A stretch of 64,000 bases of DNA from Caldilineaceae bacterium (GTDB lineage: Bacteria > Chloroflexota > Anaerolineae > Caldilineales > Caldilineaceae). The notes below the pieces were generated by a model. The model saw only the letters and a list, made by a program, of their open reading frames with translations, was not told where the DNA came from and made no database searches. Shown here piece by piece: positions 9,638 through 18,936 of this stretch. A program made the position numbers and the translations under genes. Position 1 is the stretch's first letter; each line of letters begins with the position of its first letter. Where the stretch lies: assembly GCA_020433455.1 (NCBI GenBank), contig JAGRCP010000006.1, positions 1 through 64,000 on the forward strand, written 5' to 3'.

Positions 9638-9815
9638 GGCCAAGACTATCCGCGTGACGCTTACCCGTAGCCCTATCGGCTATGAAAAGAGCCAGAAGGC
9701 GACGGTTGCTGCGTTGGGCCTGCGCAAAATGGGGCAGACCGTGGAGAAGGAAGACAGCGCCGTTATCCGGGGCATGATCAACAAGGTTTCGCACCTCGTT
9801 GAGGTAGAAGAATAA
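9630..9815 (+). CDS. rpmD: 50S ribosomal protein L30
   Basis: A 61-residue L30, start [17 protein letters not shown], with [10 protein letters not shown]...I.GMI.KV.HLV. The ATG at 9630 lies inside the rpsE end (8-bp overlap), with GGGAGAAG just upstream, so it is translationally coupled. The frame is open further 5' but the family start is here. Confidence 0.96.
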   Translation: MPKAKTIRVTLTRSPIGYEKSQKATVAALGLRKMGQTVEKEDSAVIRGMINKVSHLVEVEE

Positions 9816-9995
9816 GGTTCTTGGAAATTTGTGCGGACCGCGGCTTGAAACGTAATGCATAAGGGGCGCACCTTCACGTATCCCGGGTCAGATATTTATG
9901 TGACCCGCATCGGTCAACCGCGTGAAATCCGATTGAACCAGGAATAATTGTTGCTGTACAGGCAGTACATCATGGATTGATAAAGGATTTTGATA

Positions 9996-10475
9996 ATGAA
10001 ACTGCATGACCTGCGTCCCGATGAGGGTGCAACCAAAAAGCGCAAGCGAGTGGGTCGTGGCACTGGTTCGGGCAAAGGCAAGACCAGCGGTCGCGGCACC
10101 AAAGGACAGAATTCCCGCTCAGGCGGCGGCGTCCATTTGACGTTTGAAGGCGGTCAGTTACGGCTGGTCAAGCGCCTGCCCAAGATGCGCGGCTTCAACA
10201 ACCGCTTCAAGGTTACCTATATTCCGGTAAACCTGGACCAATTGGCGGAACGCTTTGGCAGTGACGCCGAGGTCTCGCCGGAAGCGCTGAATGCGGCCGG
10301 TTTGTTGGGCAATGTTACCGATCCGGTCGTTGTATTGGCGCGTGGCGATATCGACAAGGCGCTGAAACTCAAGGTCCATCGTATCAGCAAGCGTGCGCAA
10401 GAGAAGATTGAAGCGGCCGGCGGCTCAGTGGAGCTTCTGCCCTACGAAGTCAATAAGAATTTGCCGCGCTCTTAA
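9996..10475 (+). CDS. rplO: 50S ribosomal protein L15
   Basis: A 159-residue L15 starting MKLHDLRPDEGATKKRKRVGRG. The glycine-rich N-terminal arm (GSGKGKTSGRGTKGQNSR) and FEGGQLRLVKRLPK are diagnostic. The ATG at 9996 is preferred to a TTG at 9990 because AAAGGA is 8 nt upstream. The 180-nt spacer after rpmD contains GGGTCA/TGACCC able to form a hairpin. Confidence 0.97.
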   Translation: MKLHDLRPDEGATKKRKRVGRGTGSGKGKTSGRGTKGQNSRSGGGVHLTFEGGQLRLVKRLPKMRGFNNRFKVTYIPVNLDQLAERFGSDAEVSPEALNAAGLLGNVTDPVVVLARGDIDKALKLKVHRISKRAQEKIEAAGGSVELLPYEVNKNLPRS

Positions 10476-10578
10476 GATTTTTTGGCCCGACTCGGCATCT
10501 GTCATTCCGAGGTGATTTGTGTGGGTGGCAGGTGTCGAAATTTGGGTTTCAAATTCTGTTTGAGAAGAGGAATTTCTC

Positions 10579-11922
10579 ATGGTTGAAGCAATGCGCAACG
10601 CATTTCGGCTGCCCGATTTGCGCCAAAAATTATTTATTACGGTTGGCATTCTGGTGCTCTATCGCCTCTTTGCCAACATCCCTCTGCCTGGCGTTGATCG
10701 CGCTGCGCTGCAAGTGCTCTTTGCCGGCGAAGACGCCAATATGCTGCTGAGCCTGCTGAATTTTTTCAGCGGCGGCGGTTTGGCGCAAATGGGCGTTATG
10801 GCGCTGGGCGTCTACCCGTACATTACCTCCTCGATTATCATGCAGCTCCTAACGCCCATCGTCCCCGCTTTGGAGGAGCTGAGCAAGGAAGGCGAGCAGG
10901 GCCGTACGCGCATCAATCAGTATACGCTCTACATGACTGTGCCGCTGGCGCTGCTGCAGGCCATTGCCCAGGCGACGCTGTTGAGCCGTCCGGTAGGCGG
11001 CGTAACCGTCTTGCCTAACTGGGGTTTTGCCGCCGGCGGCTGGCTGCCCTCGCTTACGATTATCATCGGCATGACGGCGGGCACCATGTTTGCCATCTGG
11101 CTGGGCCAACTGTTGACGGAGCAGGGTATCGGTAACGGCGTTTCGCTGATTATTTTCGCCGGTATTCTGGCCTCTGTGCCGACCCAGATCGCGCGCTTGT
11201 GGCGGGAACCGGCGCTCCTAATCATTTTCATCATCATCACGATTCTTACCATTGCTCTGATTGTCATGATTCAGGAGGGGCAGCGGCGAATTCCTGTGCA
11301 GTACGGTAAACGCGTGAGAACGACACGCGGCAACCGTATGATGATGGTCGGCGGCCAGAGCACTTTCGTGCCGCTGCGGGTCAATACCGCGGGCATGATT
11401 CCGCTCATCTTTGCCCAGAGTCTGCTTATCCTGCCCAGTACGGTAGCCAGCTACTTTGTGAGCAGCGCCGGCTTTTTGGGCAGCGTGGCAAACTGGTTCG
11501 CAACCGCGTTTAGTCCGCAAAACTTCCTGTACTGGCTGCTCTACTTCCTCTTTACGGTTGCCTTCACCTACTTCTATACGGACGTCATGTTCCGCCAGCA
11601 AAATCTGGCCGAAACGCTCCAGAAGCAGGGCGGCTTCATTCCCGGTATTCGTCCGGGACGACGGACAGAGGAATATTTGAACAACGTTCTCTCGCGCATT
11701 ACGCTGGTCGGCGCGCTCTTCCTGGGTTTTATCGCCATTTTGCCCTACTTGGTGGGCGTGATAGCGGATGCGATTTTCGGCTCCGCGGGTATTCTGACCG
11801 GCTACCAGTCGCTGATCATCAGCAGCACCGGCTTGCTGATTGTGGTGGGTGTGGTGCTCGATACCATGAAGCAGATCGAGGCCCAGCTGACCATGCGTAA
11901 TTACGAAGGCTTCATTCGGTAA
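10579..11922 (+). CDS. secY: Preprotein translocase subunit SecY
   Basis: A 447-residue SecY, the ten-helix channel of the Sec translocase. Recognisable parts are the LFITVGILVLYRLFANIPLPGVD first helix, the plug region, ALGVYPYITSSIIMQLL, the cytoplasmic QEGQRRIPVQYGKR loop that engages SecA or the ribosome, and LRVNTAGMIPLIFAQSLL. It ends IEAQLTMRNYEGFIR. AGAGG lies 8 nt before the ATG. It follows rplO as in most bacteria. Confidence 0.98.
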   Translation: MVEAMRNAFRLPDLRQKLFITVGILVLYRLFANIPLPGVDRAALQVLFAGEDANMLLSLLNFFSGGGLAQMGVMALGVYPYITSSIIMQLLTPIVPALEELSKEGEQGRTRINQYTLYMTVPLALLQAIAQATLLSRPVGGVTVLPNWGFAAGGWLPSLTIIIGMTAGTMFAIWLGQLLTEQGIGNGVSLIIFAGILASVPTQIARLWREPALLIIFIIITILTIALIVMIQEGQRRIPVQYGKRVRTTRGNRMMMVGGQSTFVPLRVNTAGMIPLIFAQSLLILPSTVASYFVSSAGFLGSVANWFATAFSPQNFLYWLLYFLFTVAFTYFYTDVMFRQQNLAETLQKQGGFIPGIRPGRRTEEYLNNVLSRITLVGALFLGFIAILPYLVGVIADAIFGSAGILTGYQSLIISSTGLLIVVGVVLDTMKQIEAQLTMRNYEGFIR

Positions 11923-12278
11923 GCGGTTGCCCTGATCGGCCGTGTACGCGGGCCGGTAAAAGCGGAACAACCGATGCGATCACATACAGTATCGTCTGGC
12001 ATTCGGCCTTCGCCTGCGCATTGACTCGCAGCCAAGCCGTGAGCGGGCGATACTGTCCATTTTGGCAAGCTCCCGATTGAAATCCGTGTTCCGATTATGT
12101 GTGACATGGATTGGTGAATCCCGGCAGCCGTAGAGGCGCGGCATTTCTGCCGTGGTATTTACGCCGAACTGTTCTAATCAAGCAGTCGAGCCATTGGAAC
12201 ATCATTGGCGACGCAGATTGGCTTATGTCGCCAGGCTAAGAGTGATTCAACCAATACACCGACACTGAGGAGGATCGG
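11923..12278. other. Long non-coding spacer between secY and adk
   Basis: This is 356 nt without a convincing gene. It contains a 9-bp inverted repeat, ACAGTATCG (11986-11994) with CGATACTGT (12048-12056), and dispersed repeat A copy 2 (12114-12172). secY and adk are usually close together, so the spacer looks expanded by these elements. AGGAGG for adk lies at its end. Confidence 0.5.
12114..12172 (+). repeat. Dispersed repeat A, copy 2 (secY-adk spacer)
   Basis: The shortest copy, 59 bp. It begins GTGAATCCC and ends GTATTTACGCCGAACTGT, almost identical to the end of copy 1. The stem is CGGCAG with CTGCCG, enclosing GCCG with CGGC; GTGAAT again faces ATTTAC. It lacks the central arm present in copies 3 and 4, so the element exists in long and short forms. 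Confidence 0.8.
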
Positions 12279-12938
12279 ATGGGCGATAAGGGACGGACCT
12301 TCATCGTTCTGCTGGGCGTTCCGGGCGCCGGAAAAGGCACCCAGGCGCGTCGATTGGAAGAGGAATTGGGCTTACCCCAAATTTCCACCGGCGACATTTT
12401 TCGTTACAACCTGAAGTACGAAACGCCGCTTGGCCTGCTGGCTAAAGGCTATATGGATGCGGGCGATCTGGTGCCGGATGACGTGACGATTCGGATGGTG
12501 GCCGATCGACTTGAGCAGGATGATTGCGTAAGCGGCGCGCTGATGGACGGCTTTCCGCGTAATCTGATCCAGGCCGCGGCCTTTGACGCCATGACTGCGC
12601 CGTATGGCGGCGTTACGGCGGCGCCGTTGATTCACATTGAGGATGAGGAAGCCATACAGCGCATTACGGGGCGGCGCGTTTGTCGCGTATGCGGGGCCGT
12701 TTATCACATTCAATTTAACCCGCCTCAGGTTTCCGGCGTCTGCGATGTGGATGGCGGTGAGCTTTACCAACGAGATGATGACAAGCCCGAGACGGTGCGC
12801 AATCGTCTTTACGTCTATTACAAACAGACGTCGCCTTTAGTCGGGTACTATTTTGCCAAGGGCCTGCTGCGCGAGGTAGACGGAGCCCAGTCTATTGAGC
12901 AAGTACAGGCGACATTGTTGAACGTTCTGGCGGCCTGA
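12279..12938 (+). CDS. adk: Adenylate kinase (zinc-containing)
   Basis: A 219-residue long-form adenylate kinase (ATP + AMP to 2 ADP). P-loop GVPGAGKG is at residues 13-20, followed by STGD, the LMDGFPRN motif, and a LID with a probable zinc site (C135, C138, C155 and D158). The third residue group differs slightly from the classic GFPRT. AGGAGG precedes the ATG. It is placed between secY and map as in many bacteria. Confidence 0.97.
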   Translation: MGDKGRTFIVLLGVPGAGKGTQARRLEEELGLPQISTGDIFRYNLKYETPLGLLAKGYMDAGDLVPDDVTIRMVADRLEQDDCVSGALMDGFPRNLIQAAAFDAMTAPYGGVTAAPLIHIEDEEAIQRITGRRVCRVCGAVYHIQFNPPQVSGVCDVDGGELYQRDDDKPETVRNRLYVYYKQTSPLVGYYFAKGLLREVDGAQSIEQVQATLLNVLAA

Positions 12939-12979
12939 TTCCAGGCTTACGGACGTTCAAGAGAGCGAGCTTCACATCA

Positions 12980-13816
12980 ATGAGTATGTTCCGACAAAAG
13001 CCGCAGGCGCAGAAACGCAACGCCGCACGTCCGGTAAAACGCCGCAGGCAGCCGACGCGTCAACCGATTCTCAAAAGTCCGCAGGAGATTCGCATTATGC
13101 GCGAGGCCGGGCGCATCGTCGCGCGGGTTCATGCCGCCATGCGTGAAGCGGTCCGGCCCGGCGTGAGTACGTGGGAACTGGATCAGATTGCGCTGGAGAC
13201 GCTGCAAAAGTACGGGGCGATCTCCTCTTTTTTGGGCTACAATGGCTTTCCGGCTCACATTTGCGCCAGCATCAACGATGAACTAGTGCATGGAATTCCC
13301 AGTAAGGATCGGGTGTTGGCCGACGGCGATATTATCAGCATTGATGTAGGCGCTACGTATCGGGGTTTCATCGGCGATAGCGCCTGGACATATGCCGTGG
13401 GCGAGATCAGCGAAGAGGCCGCGCGCCTCATGGACGTGACCGAAGCCAGCCTCGATGAAGGGATTGCGCAGGCGACGTCGGGCCATCGAGTCGTTGATAT
13501 CAGCCGGGCGGTGCAGCGCCATGTGGAAGAAAATGGCTTTCACGTGGTGAGGGGCTATACCGGCCACGGCGTCGGGCGTCAGATGCACGAAGCGCCCCAA
13601 GTGTTGAACTATGTGGCCGGCGACCCGGACGGCAATCTCATCCTGGAACCCGGTCTGGTTATTGCCTTGGAGCCCATGGTGCAGGCGGGGACATGGCAGA
13701 CCCGGGTTTTGCGCGATGATTGGACGGTTGTAAGCAAGGATAAGAGCCTGGCCGCCCACTTTGAACATACAATTGCCATTACAAATAACGGCCCGGAAAT
13801 TTTGACTCTCCCCTGA
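12980..13816 (+). CDS. map: Methionine aminopeptidase, type I
   Basis: A 278-residue pita-bread metallopeptidase that removes N-terminal Met from nascent proteins. Metal ligands are visible at D122 (IDVG), D133 (GDSAW), H196 (TGHGVG), E231 (LEPM) and E262 (FEHT), with H104 in the HGIP loop. About 30 basic, low-complexity residues precede the catalytic domain. No good SD lies before the ATG at 12980, so the exact start is less certain. Confidence 0.96.
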   Translation: MSMFRQKPQAQKRNAARPVKRRRQPTRQPILKSPQEIRIMREAGRIVARVHAAMREAVRPGVSTWELDQIALETLQKYGAISSFLGYNGFPAHICASINDELVHGIPSKDRVLADGDIISIDVGATYRGFIGDSAWTYAVGEISEEAARLMDVTEASLDEGIAQATSGHRVVDISRAVQRHVEENGFHVVRGYTGHGVGRQMHEAPQVLNYVAGDPDGNLILEPGLVIALEPMVQAGTWQTRVLRDDWTVVSKDKSLAAHFEHTIAITNNGPEILTLP

Positions 13817-13829
13817 GATATGATAGACT
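13802..13829 (+). promoter_or_regulatory. Possible promoter upstream of rpmJ
   Basis: TTGACT (13802-13807) and TAGACT (13824-13829) are separated by 16 nt, overlapping the 3' end of map. It could start an alpha-operon transcript at rpmJ. The assignment is from consensus matching only. Confidence 0.35.
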
Positions 13830-13866
13830 AGCTAGGTTGTCCTGAAAGGATTTAAGGGAAAAGACG

Positions 13867-13980
13867 ATGAAAGTTCGACCCTCTGTAAAAAAGATGTGTG
13901 AGAAGTGCAAAATCGTGCGCAGGCGCGGTGTTGTCTACGTAATTTGTTCCAATCCGAAGCATAAGCAACGGCAGGGTTAA
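13867..13980 (+). CDS. rpmJ: 50S ribosomal protein L36, zinc ribbon
   Basis: A 37-residue L36: [17 protein letters not shown]..., with zinc ligands C11, C14, C27 and H32. AAGG lies about 10 nt before the ATG. It comes directly after map; the infA gene that usually lies between them is not present in the 50-nt gap. It is the zinc-binding form, like S14 and S4 in this cluster. Confidence 0.96.
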   Translation: MKVRPSVKKMCEKCKIVRRRGVVYVICSNPKHKQRQG

Positions 13981-14010
13981 ATCAGCGCGGAATTTTGAGG
14001 AGAAGGGGTT

Positions 14011-14388
14011 ATGGCACGTATTGCTGGTGTAGACATTCCTCGTGATAAGCGAGTTGAAATTGCTCTGACCTACATTTATGGCGTCGGTAGAACGACGAGC
14101 CAACAAATTTTAGAGGCGGCTCAGGTGGATCCTAATACGCGCGTGCGCGATTTGGATGAGAATCAGCTGACCCGCCTGCGTGAGTATATTGATCGCAACG
14201 TGGTGGTAGAGGGCGATCTGCGGCGTGAGGTGAATATGAACATCAAGCGCCTCATGGAGATCGGCAGTTACCGCGGGATGCGTCATCGCCGCAATTTGCC
14301 CGCCCGCGGCCAGCGCACGCGCACCAACGCGCGTACCCGCCGCGGCGTACGCAAGACCGTTGCCGGCAAGAAGCGCGCGCGCAAGTAA
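14011..14388 (+). CDS. rpsM: 30S ribosomal protein S13
   Basis: A 125-residue S13, start [14 protein letters not shown], helix-two-turn-helix region (TYIYGVGRT) and the C-terminal GLR-like [14 protein letters not shown] tail that reaches tRNAs. It contacts S19 in the 30S head. GAGGAGAAGG upstream is a strong SD. A hairpin follows the stop codon. Confidence 0.98.
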   Translation: MARIAGVDIPRDKRVEIALTYIYGVGRTTSQQILEAAQVDPNTRVRDLDENQLTRLREYIDRNVVVEGDLRREVNMNIKRLMEIGSYRGMRHRRNLPARGQRTRTNARTRRGVRKTVAGKKRARK

Positions 14389-14397
14389 GCTAATCGA

Positions 14398-14430
14398 ATA
14401 TCCCGGGGAAAACGCCCCGGGATATTTGTT
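14398..14430 (+). terminator. Terminator-like hairpin between rpsM and rpsK
   Basis: ATATCCCGGGG (14398-14408) pairs perfectly with CCCCGGGATAT (14415-14425) around a 6-nt loop, followed by TTGTTTG. It lies inside the alpha operon, so it is more likely an attenuator or partial terminator than a true operon end. Confidence 0.6.
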
Positions 14431-14498
14431 TGAGTATTCGCAATGAGATCGCCGGTTAGAACCGGCGGAGTAGTGAATCGATTTTTTAAGGAGATAGC

Positions 14499-14903
14499 AT
14501 GGCTCGAACACAACGTCGGCGAGACACGCGTACGCGTCGTCGTGAGCGCAAGAATGTCCCGCACGGGCAGGCGCATATTCACGCCTCGTTCAACAACACC
14601 ATCATTACTATTACGGACGCGCAGGGCAACACGCTCTGTTGGGCGAGCGCCGGTTCTGTGGGGTTTAAGGGGAGCCGCAAGTCGACGCCCTTTGCCGCCC
14701 AGTTGGCTGCGCAAAATGTGGCCAATGCCGCGCGCAATGAGTACAACGTGCGCGAAGTTGACGTCTTTGTGAAAGGTCCCGGCCCCGGCCGCGAGAGTTC
14801 GATTCGTTCGCTCCAGGCTACCGGTTTGATCGTGACGTCTATCGTTGACATTACGCCGCTGCCCCACAATGGATGCCGGCCGCCGAAGAAGCGTCGAGTC
14901 TAA
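14499..14903 (+). CDS. rpsK: 30S ribosomal protein S11
   Basis: A 134-residue S11, with [27 protein letters not shown] and the closing [13 protein letters not shown] signature. It forms the platform of the 30S subunit near the mRNA exit. TAAGGAG precedes the ATG. Confidence 0.98.
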   Translation: MARTQRRRDTRTRRRERKNVPHGQAHIHASFNNTIITITDAQGNTLCWASAGSVGFKGSRKSTPFAAQLAAQNVANAARNEYNVREVDVFVKGPGPGRESSIRSLQATGLIVTSIVDITPLPHNGCRPPKKRRV

Positions 14904-15009
14904 ACCCGACTGCAAGAGGCATGCGGCCTGTTTCTGCCGGCGATTAAGGCGGAGGGAGCGAGCTTTATTGCCCCTGTTTGAGAAATTTTTGAATCGATAC
15001 GAAATAAAA

Positions 15010-15048
15010 CCGGCGGGCGGCCCCGAGTTCCGGGCCGCCGGCTTTCCT
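15010..15048 (+). terminator. GC-rich hairpin between rpsK and rpsD
   Basis: CCGGCGG (15010-15016) can pair with CCGCCGG (15035-15041), or alternatively GGCGGCCC (15016-15023) with GGGCCGCC (15032-15039); CTTTCCTG follows. The 213-nt spacer otherwise shows no gene. It resembles the other intra-operon attenuator-like hairpins here. Confidence 0.45.
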
Positions 15049-15116
15049 GTCTATTCAGCCGACGAGTGCGGCGGACGGGATATTGAGCTTGTAAGAAGCA
15101 AAATTCCGGAGGAAAA

Positions 15117-15755
15117 ATGGCACGTTATACCGATGCAGTTTGTAAGTTGTGCCGGCGTGAAGGGCAGAAGCTTTTCTTAAAGGGCGATCGTTGTCTCAGC
15201 CCCAAGTGCGCAATCGACAGGCGCAGCTTTCCGCCCGGCGTGCATGGCCGCAAGGCGGCTTTTCGTCGCAAGCAGTCCGACTTCGGCCTTCAGTTGCGGG
15301 AAAAGCAAAAAGCGCGCCGCGTTTATGGCATCATGGAAAAGCAGTTCCGCCGCTACTTTAAGGAAGCGACCCGCCGTAAGGGCCTGACCGGCACCCAGCT
15401 GCTGGTTATTTTGGAGAGCCGCCTGGATAATGTCGTGTACCGGCTGGGCTTTGCTGATAGTCGGGCGCAGGCGCGTCAATTGGTGCGCCACGGTCACTTC
15501 GAGGTAAATGGCCGCAAGACTGATATCCCTTCGTTCCAGGTCACGCCCGGGGACGTGGTGGCCGTGCGAAGCGGTGCGCGCGATCTGACCTACTTCAAGG
15601 ATCGGGCGCAGATTATGCAGGGTAACATTGGCGCTCCCGCTTGGTTGAGCTTGAATTTGGCCGGTATGAACGGCTCTATGGTGAATGAGCCGGGCCGCGA
15701 GGATATTGAGATTCCTCTCAACGAGCAGCTGATTGTTGAGTACTACAGCCGTTAG
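15117..15755 (+). CDS. rpsD: 30S ribosomal protein S4 (zinc type)
   Basis: A 212-residue S4. The N-terminus holds a zinc knuckle with C9, C12, C26 and C31. An S4 RNA-binding domain follows ([27 protein letters not shown]). S4 nucleates 30S assembly and in several bacteria also regulates the alpha operon. CGGAGGAAAA lies before the ATG. A strong hairpin follows the stop codon. Confidence 0.98.
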   Translation: MARYTDAVCKLCRREGQKLFLKGDRCLSPKCAIDRRSFPPGVHGRKAAFRRKQSDFGLQLREKQKARRVYGIMEKQFRRYFKEATRRKGLTGTQLLVILESRLDNVVYRLGFADSRAQARQLVRHGHFEVNGRKTDIPSFQVTPGDVVAVRSGARDLTYFKDRAQIMQGNIGAPAWLSLNLAGMNGSMVNEPGREDIEIPLNEQLIVEYYSR

Positions 15756-15769
15756 TCAGAGTGATAACA

Positions 15770-15813
15770 GTTGCTGACCGGACTGTCTTACAGCCGGTCA
15801 GCAACTATTTTGT
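15770..15813 (+). terminator. Strong hairpin between rpsD and rpoA
   Basis: GTTGCTGACCGG (15770-15781) pairs perfectly with CCGGTCAGCAAC (15794-15805), with a further CTG/CAG inside the loop, then TATTTTGTT. This looks like an intrinsic terminator or attenuator separating rpoA from the ribosomal genes. The remaining 170 nt before rpoA carry no ORF. Confidence 0.7.
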
Positions 15814-15979
15814 TCGCTTTTGTCGCGCGGTTTGCGTTTGCTGCTTTATCCAGAATCGCCCGTTTTATCTCGTTTCACCGACATGCGTCAATGCGGCATT
15901 CCGTCTCGGGCATAGTTTATTGATTGTGCCGAATCGGATCAGCAAAAGCCGCTTGCACTGACCATAGGGGGGTGCGTCG

Positions 15980-17017
15980 TTGCTTAACATGGTTTTACCC
16001 AAAATAGAAGTTGAAGCAAGTTCTAAAAATTACGGTCATTTTGTTATTAGCCCGTTAGAGAGCGGTTATGGCATTACCATAGGGAATGCCTTGCGCCGGG
16101 TCTTACTTTCATCCTTGCCCGGTGCGGCGGTGTCCGCCATTCGCCTGAGCGGGATTCATCATGAGTTTTCGGCAATTCCCCACGTGCGGGAAGATACGAC
16201 TCAGCTTATTTTGAACGTCAAGCAGATTCGTTTGAAGAGCACGTCCGACGATCCGGTGCGCATGCACGTTGAGGTGATGCACGAGGGTCCCATTACGGCG
16301 GGCGACTTGATTACGCCGCCGGAGGTGGAAGTCGTCAATCCGGACCTCTACTTGTTGACTGCGGACTCCAATGATGTGGATTTGGATTTCGAGTTGGTCG
16401 TCGAGCGGGGGCGGGGATATAGCCCGGCCGAAGAACGCACGCGGCTGCCTCTGGGGGAGATTCCCGTAGATGCTGTCTTTAGCCCCATCCGCAAGGCGTC
16501 TTATCGGGTGGAGCGAACCCGTATCGGTCAGCAGACTGATTACGATCGCCTGAATTTAGAAATTTGGACCGACGGCAGCATCGCGCCTGAGGATGCTATG
16601 CGTGACTCTGCCAAACTGTTGGTTCAGCATTTGCAGCTTTTGGCCGGCGTCGAAAAGATTGAGGTTGAGGCCCAAACCGAAGAGGAAGAGGGCATTCCGG
16701 CCCGCATCGCGGATGCGCCTATCGAAGAATTAGAATTGACTGTTCGGGCTTATAACTGCCTGAAGCGCGCCGGCATCACCACGGTTGGTGAAATTCTGCA
16801 TCGCATGGAAAAGGGCGAAGAAGAGATGCTGGCGATTCGCAACTTCGGTAAGAAGTCGCTGGACGAGTTGGTCGAAAAGCTGGGCGAGAAGAACTATCTG
16901 AACGTGCCGGGCGTGGATCTGACCACCTTTTGGAAGGATGTGGGCGCGACGCACATGCTCGAGTCCGATGAGGAAGTCTCTGAATCAGAGGATGAAGCGG
17001 AAGAGGAAGCTGCGTAA
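15980..17017 (+). CDS. rpoA: RNA polymerase subunit alpha
   Basis: A 345-residue alpha subunit. The N-terminal dimerisation domain (about residues 1-235) includes GYGITIGNALRRVLLSSLPG. The C-terminal domain (about 245-315) has the helix-hairpin-helix ending LAIRNFGKKSLDELVEKL. A 20-residue acidic tail follows. The start is a TTG at 15980 after GGGGGGTG; an ATG at 15989 would remove only three residues. Confidence 0.97.
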   Translation: MLNMVLPKIEVEASSKNYGHFVISPLESGYGITIGNALRRVLLSSLPGAAVSAIRLSGIHHEFSAIPHVREDTTQLILNVKQIRLKSTSDDPVRMHVEVMHEGPITAGDLITPPEVEVVNPDLYLLTADSNDVDLDFELVVERGRGYSPAEERTRLPLGEIPVDAVFSPIRKASYRVERTRIGQQTDYDRLNLEIWTDGSIAPEDAMRDSAKLLVQHLQLLAGVEKIEVEAQTEEEEGIPARIADAPIEELELTVRAYNCLKRAGITTVGEILHRMEKGEEEMLAIRNFGKKSLDELVEKLGEKNYLNVPGVDLTTFWKDVGATHMLESDEEVSESEDEAEEEAA

Positions 17018-17113
17018 GGCAGTAACCGCCGCTGACCATATTGTATAATATCTGGGTTTCGCATTAACCGGGAAAGCGCTTGAAGCGCACTCGCCCGTTG
17101 AGGAGTAATGACT

Positions 17114-17485
17114 ATGCGCCATAACATCAAAGGGCGTCAGTTGGGTCGCCAGTCAGCGCATCGCAAGGCGCTGTTCCGCAACCTGATCAAGGAACTATAT
17201 ACCCACGAGCGCATCGTAACTACCGATGCCAAGGCTCGGGCCGTGCGTGGCGAAGCCGAAAAGCTGATCACCAAGGCCAAGCGCAATGCAGGCGCTGACG
17301 GTAATCGCGTCCATGCTCAGCGTCAGATTGTGGCCTATCTGAATAACAAGCCTTTGGCCACCAAGCTGTTTGAGGAGTTTGCGCCTCGTTACGCCAATCG
17401 GCCGGGCGGCTATACGCGTATTATCAAGATTGGCAAGCGCCAGGGCGACGGCGCCGACATGGTGATTCTGGAGCTGGTTGACTAG
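17114..17485 (+). CDS. rplQ: 50S ribosomal protein L17
   Basis: A 123-residue L17, start MRHNIKGRQLGRQSAHRKA, with NLIKELYTHERIVTTDAKAR and the GYTRIIKIGKRQGDGADM end. The ATG at 17114 is 8 nt from AGGAG (17101-17105); the in-frame ATG at 17108 is only 2 nt away. The 90-nt spacer after rpoA contains TATAAT at 17044 without a good -35 box. Confidence 0.97.
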   Translation: MRHNIKGRQLGRQSAHRKALFRNLIKELYTHERIVTTDAKARAVRGEAEKLITKAKRNAGADGNRVHAQRQIVAYLNNKPLATKLFEEFAPRYANRPGGYTRIIKIGKRQGDGADMVILELVD

Positions 17486-17490
17486 GCGAC

Positions 17491-18354
17491 TTGCGCCTGC
17501 CGGGTCTGACCGTCGTGTATGTTGCCGGACGCGTGGCCTACGATGGAACCGACTACTGCGGTTACCAGTACCAGGTAAACGTTCCGACGATCCAGGGAGA
17601 GCTGGAGCGTGCTCTGGCCGAGTTTACGGACTTTGAGGGGCGCATTCTCGGTTCCGGCCGCACGGATACGGGCGTTCACGCTAGCGGGCAGGTGATTGCC
17701 GTCCATGCGCCGTGGCAGCACGACCCAGCGGACTTGCAGCGAGCCTGGAATGTTCGTCTCCCCCGGTCCATTCAGGTGCGTGCGCTGCGCGAAGCGTCGA
17801 TTGACTTTCACCCTCGCTTTAGCGCCGTAGCGAGAACGTATCGTTATACGGTTGATGTGCATGCAGGATCTGGGGAGAACGGTGCGCCGCCCAAGTTTTC
17901 GCCGCTGACTGAGCGTTACGCTCTCTTCGTGCCTTACGCTCTCAATTTGGATGCGATGCAGCGTGCATCCGCTTGCCTGGTCGGCGAACATGATTTTGCA
18001 ACTTTCGGCCGTCCGCCGCAGGGAGAAAACACGGTTCGCACGATTTTTCTGGCGGAATGGTCCGAAGCGGAGCAGGTTCCGGCCTTGTTGAGCGACTCGC
18101 CTTCCCGGCGCTACGTTTTTACCATTTGCGCCAATGCTTTTCTGTATCGCATGGTTCGTTCAATTGTGGGGACGTTGCTGGAGATTGGCCGCGGGAAGCG
18201 CAGCGTCGGAACGATGCAAGCCGCGCTGGATGCGCGAGACCGCAGTCGGGCAGCGTCGCCGGCCCCGCCCCATGGGCTAACCCTGGAGCGGGTGGATTAT
18301 CCGGCCGATTTGACGCCTTGGCCTGCTGATGGAAGTGCAGGCATTGATGCGTAA
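17491..18354 (+). CDS. truA: tRNA pseudouridine(38-40) synthase TruA
   Basis: Up to 287 residues. It converts U38-U40 of the tRNA anticodon arm to pseudouridine. The catalytic aspartate is D59 in GSGRTDTGVHA; YDGTDYCGYQ and the C-terminal NAFLYRMVRSIVGTLLEIG are conserved. The TTG start lies 5 nt after rplQ with no separate SD, so translation may be coupled; an internal GTG at about 17515 is an alternative. Location between rplQ and rplM is common in bacteria. Confidence 0.93.
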   Translation: MRLPGLTVVYVAGRVAYDGTDYCGYQYQVNVPTIQGELERALAEFTDFEGRILGSGRTDTGVHASGQVIAVHAPWQHDPADLQRAWNVRLPRSIQVRALREASIDFHPRFSAVARTYRYTVDVHAGSGENGAPPKFSPLTERYALFVPYALNLDAMQRASACLVGEHDFATFGRPPQGENTVRTIFLAEWSEAEQVPALLSDSPSRRYVFTICANAFLYRMVRSIVGTLLEIGRGKRSVGTMQAALDARDRSRAASPAPPHGLTLERVDYPADLTPWPADGSAGIDA

Positions 18355-18355
18355 A

Positions 18356-18382
18356 TATCGCCACGGAAATGGCGATAATTTG
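18356..18382 (+). terminator. Hairpin after truA
   Basis: TATCGCCA (18356-18363) pairs with TGGCGATA (18370-18377) over a 6-nt loop, then ATTTG. It begins immediately after the truA stop codon and precedes rplM by about 110 nt. It is probably a weak terminator or attenuator. Confidence 0.5.
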
Positions 18383-18488
18383 CGTCCGCGGCATGTATGG
18401 ATGTGTGAACAAATGAAGCAGGCGGACCGAATGGGCGCCTGAAGAAAATGAACAAATTATTTGGTGGATTGATTAGGGAGAATGTAGC

Positions 18489-18923
18489 GTGAAAACATAC
18501 AGCCCAAGCGCCGAAGAGGCCAAGGACGCACGCGAGTGGTGGGTCGTTGATGCTGCCGACCAGACGTTAGGACGCCTGGCTTCGGAGATCGCCCAGATTT
18601 TGCGCGGCAAGCACAAGCCGACCTTCAGCCCCCACGTGGATACCGGCGATTTTGTGATTGTACTCAATTGCGAGCAGGTAGCCGTTACCGGCGGCAAGCT
18701 CGATTCGATGCATTACTATCGCCACTCGCGCTATCCCGGCGGGCTGAAAAGCCGCAGCCTGCGCGAGCAGCTGGATCGCTTCCCCGAGCGGGTCATCTAT
18801 GAAGCCGTTAAGGGGATGATGCCCAAGACTCGCTTAGGGCGCGCCCAGATGAAGAAGCTGCGAGTCTATGCCGGTTCGGAGCACCCTCACGCGGCCCAAC
18901 AGCCGCAGCAGTTGGAACTGTAG
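18489..18923 (+). CDS. rplM: 50S ribosomal protein L13
   Basis: A 144-residue L13. [19 protein letters not shown], the GDFVIVLNC core and the [19 protein letters not shown] block are diagnostic. It forms the usual rplM-rpsI pair with the next gene, 13 nt away. GGGAG lies before the start. Confidence 0.97.
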   Translation: MKTYSPSAEEAKDAREWWVVDAADQTLGRLASEIAQILRGKHKPTFSPHVDTGDFVIVLNCEQVAVTGGKLDSMHYYRHSRYPGGLKSRSLREQLDRFPERVIYEAVKGMMPKTRLGRAQMKKLRVYAGSEHPHAAQQPQQLEL

Positions 18924-18936
18924 GAGAACGAAAACA

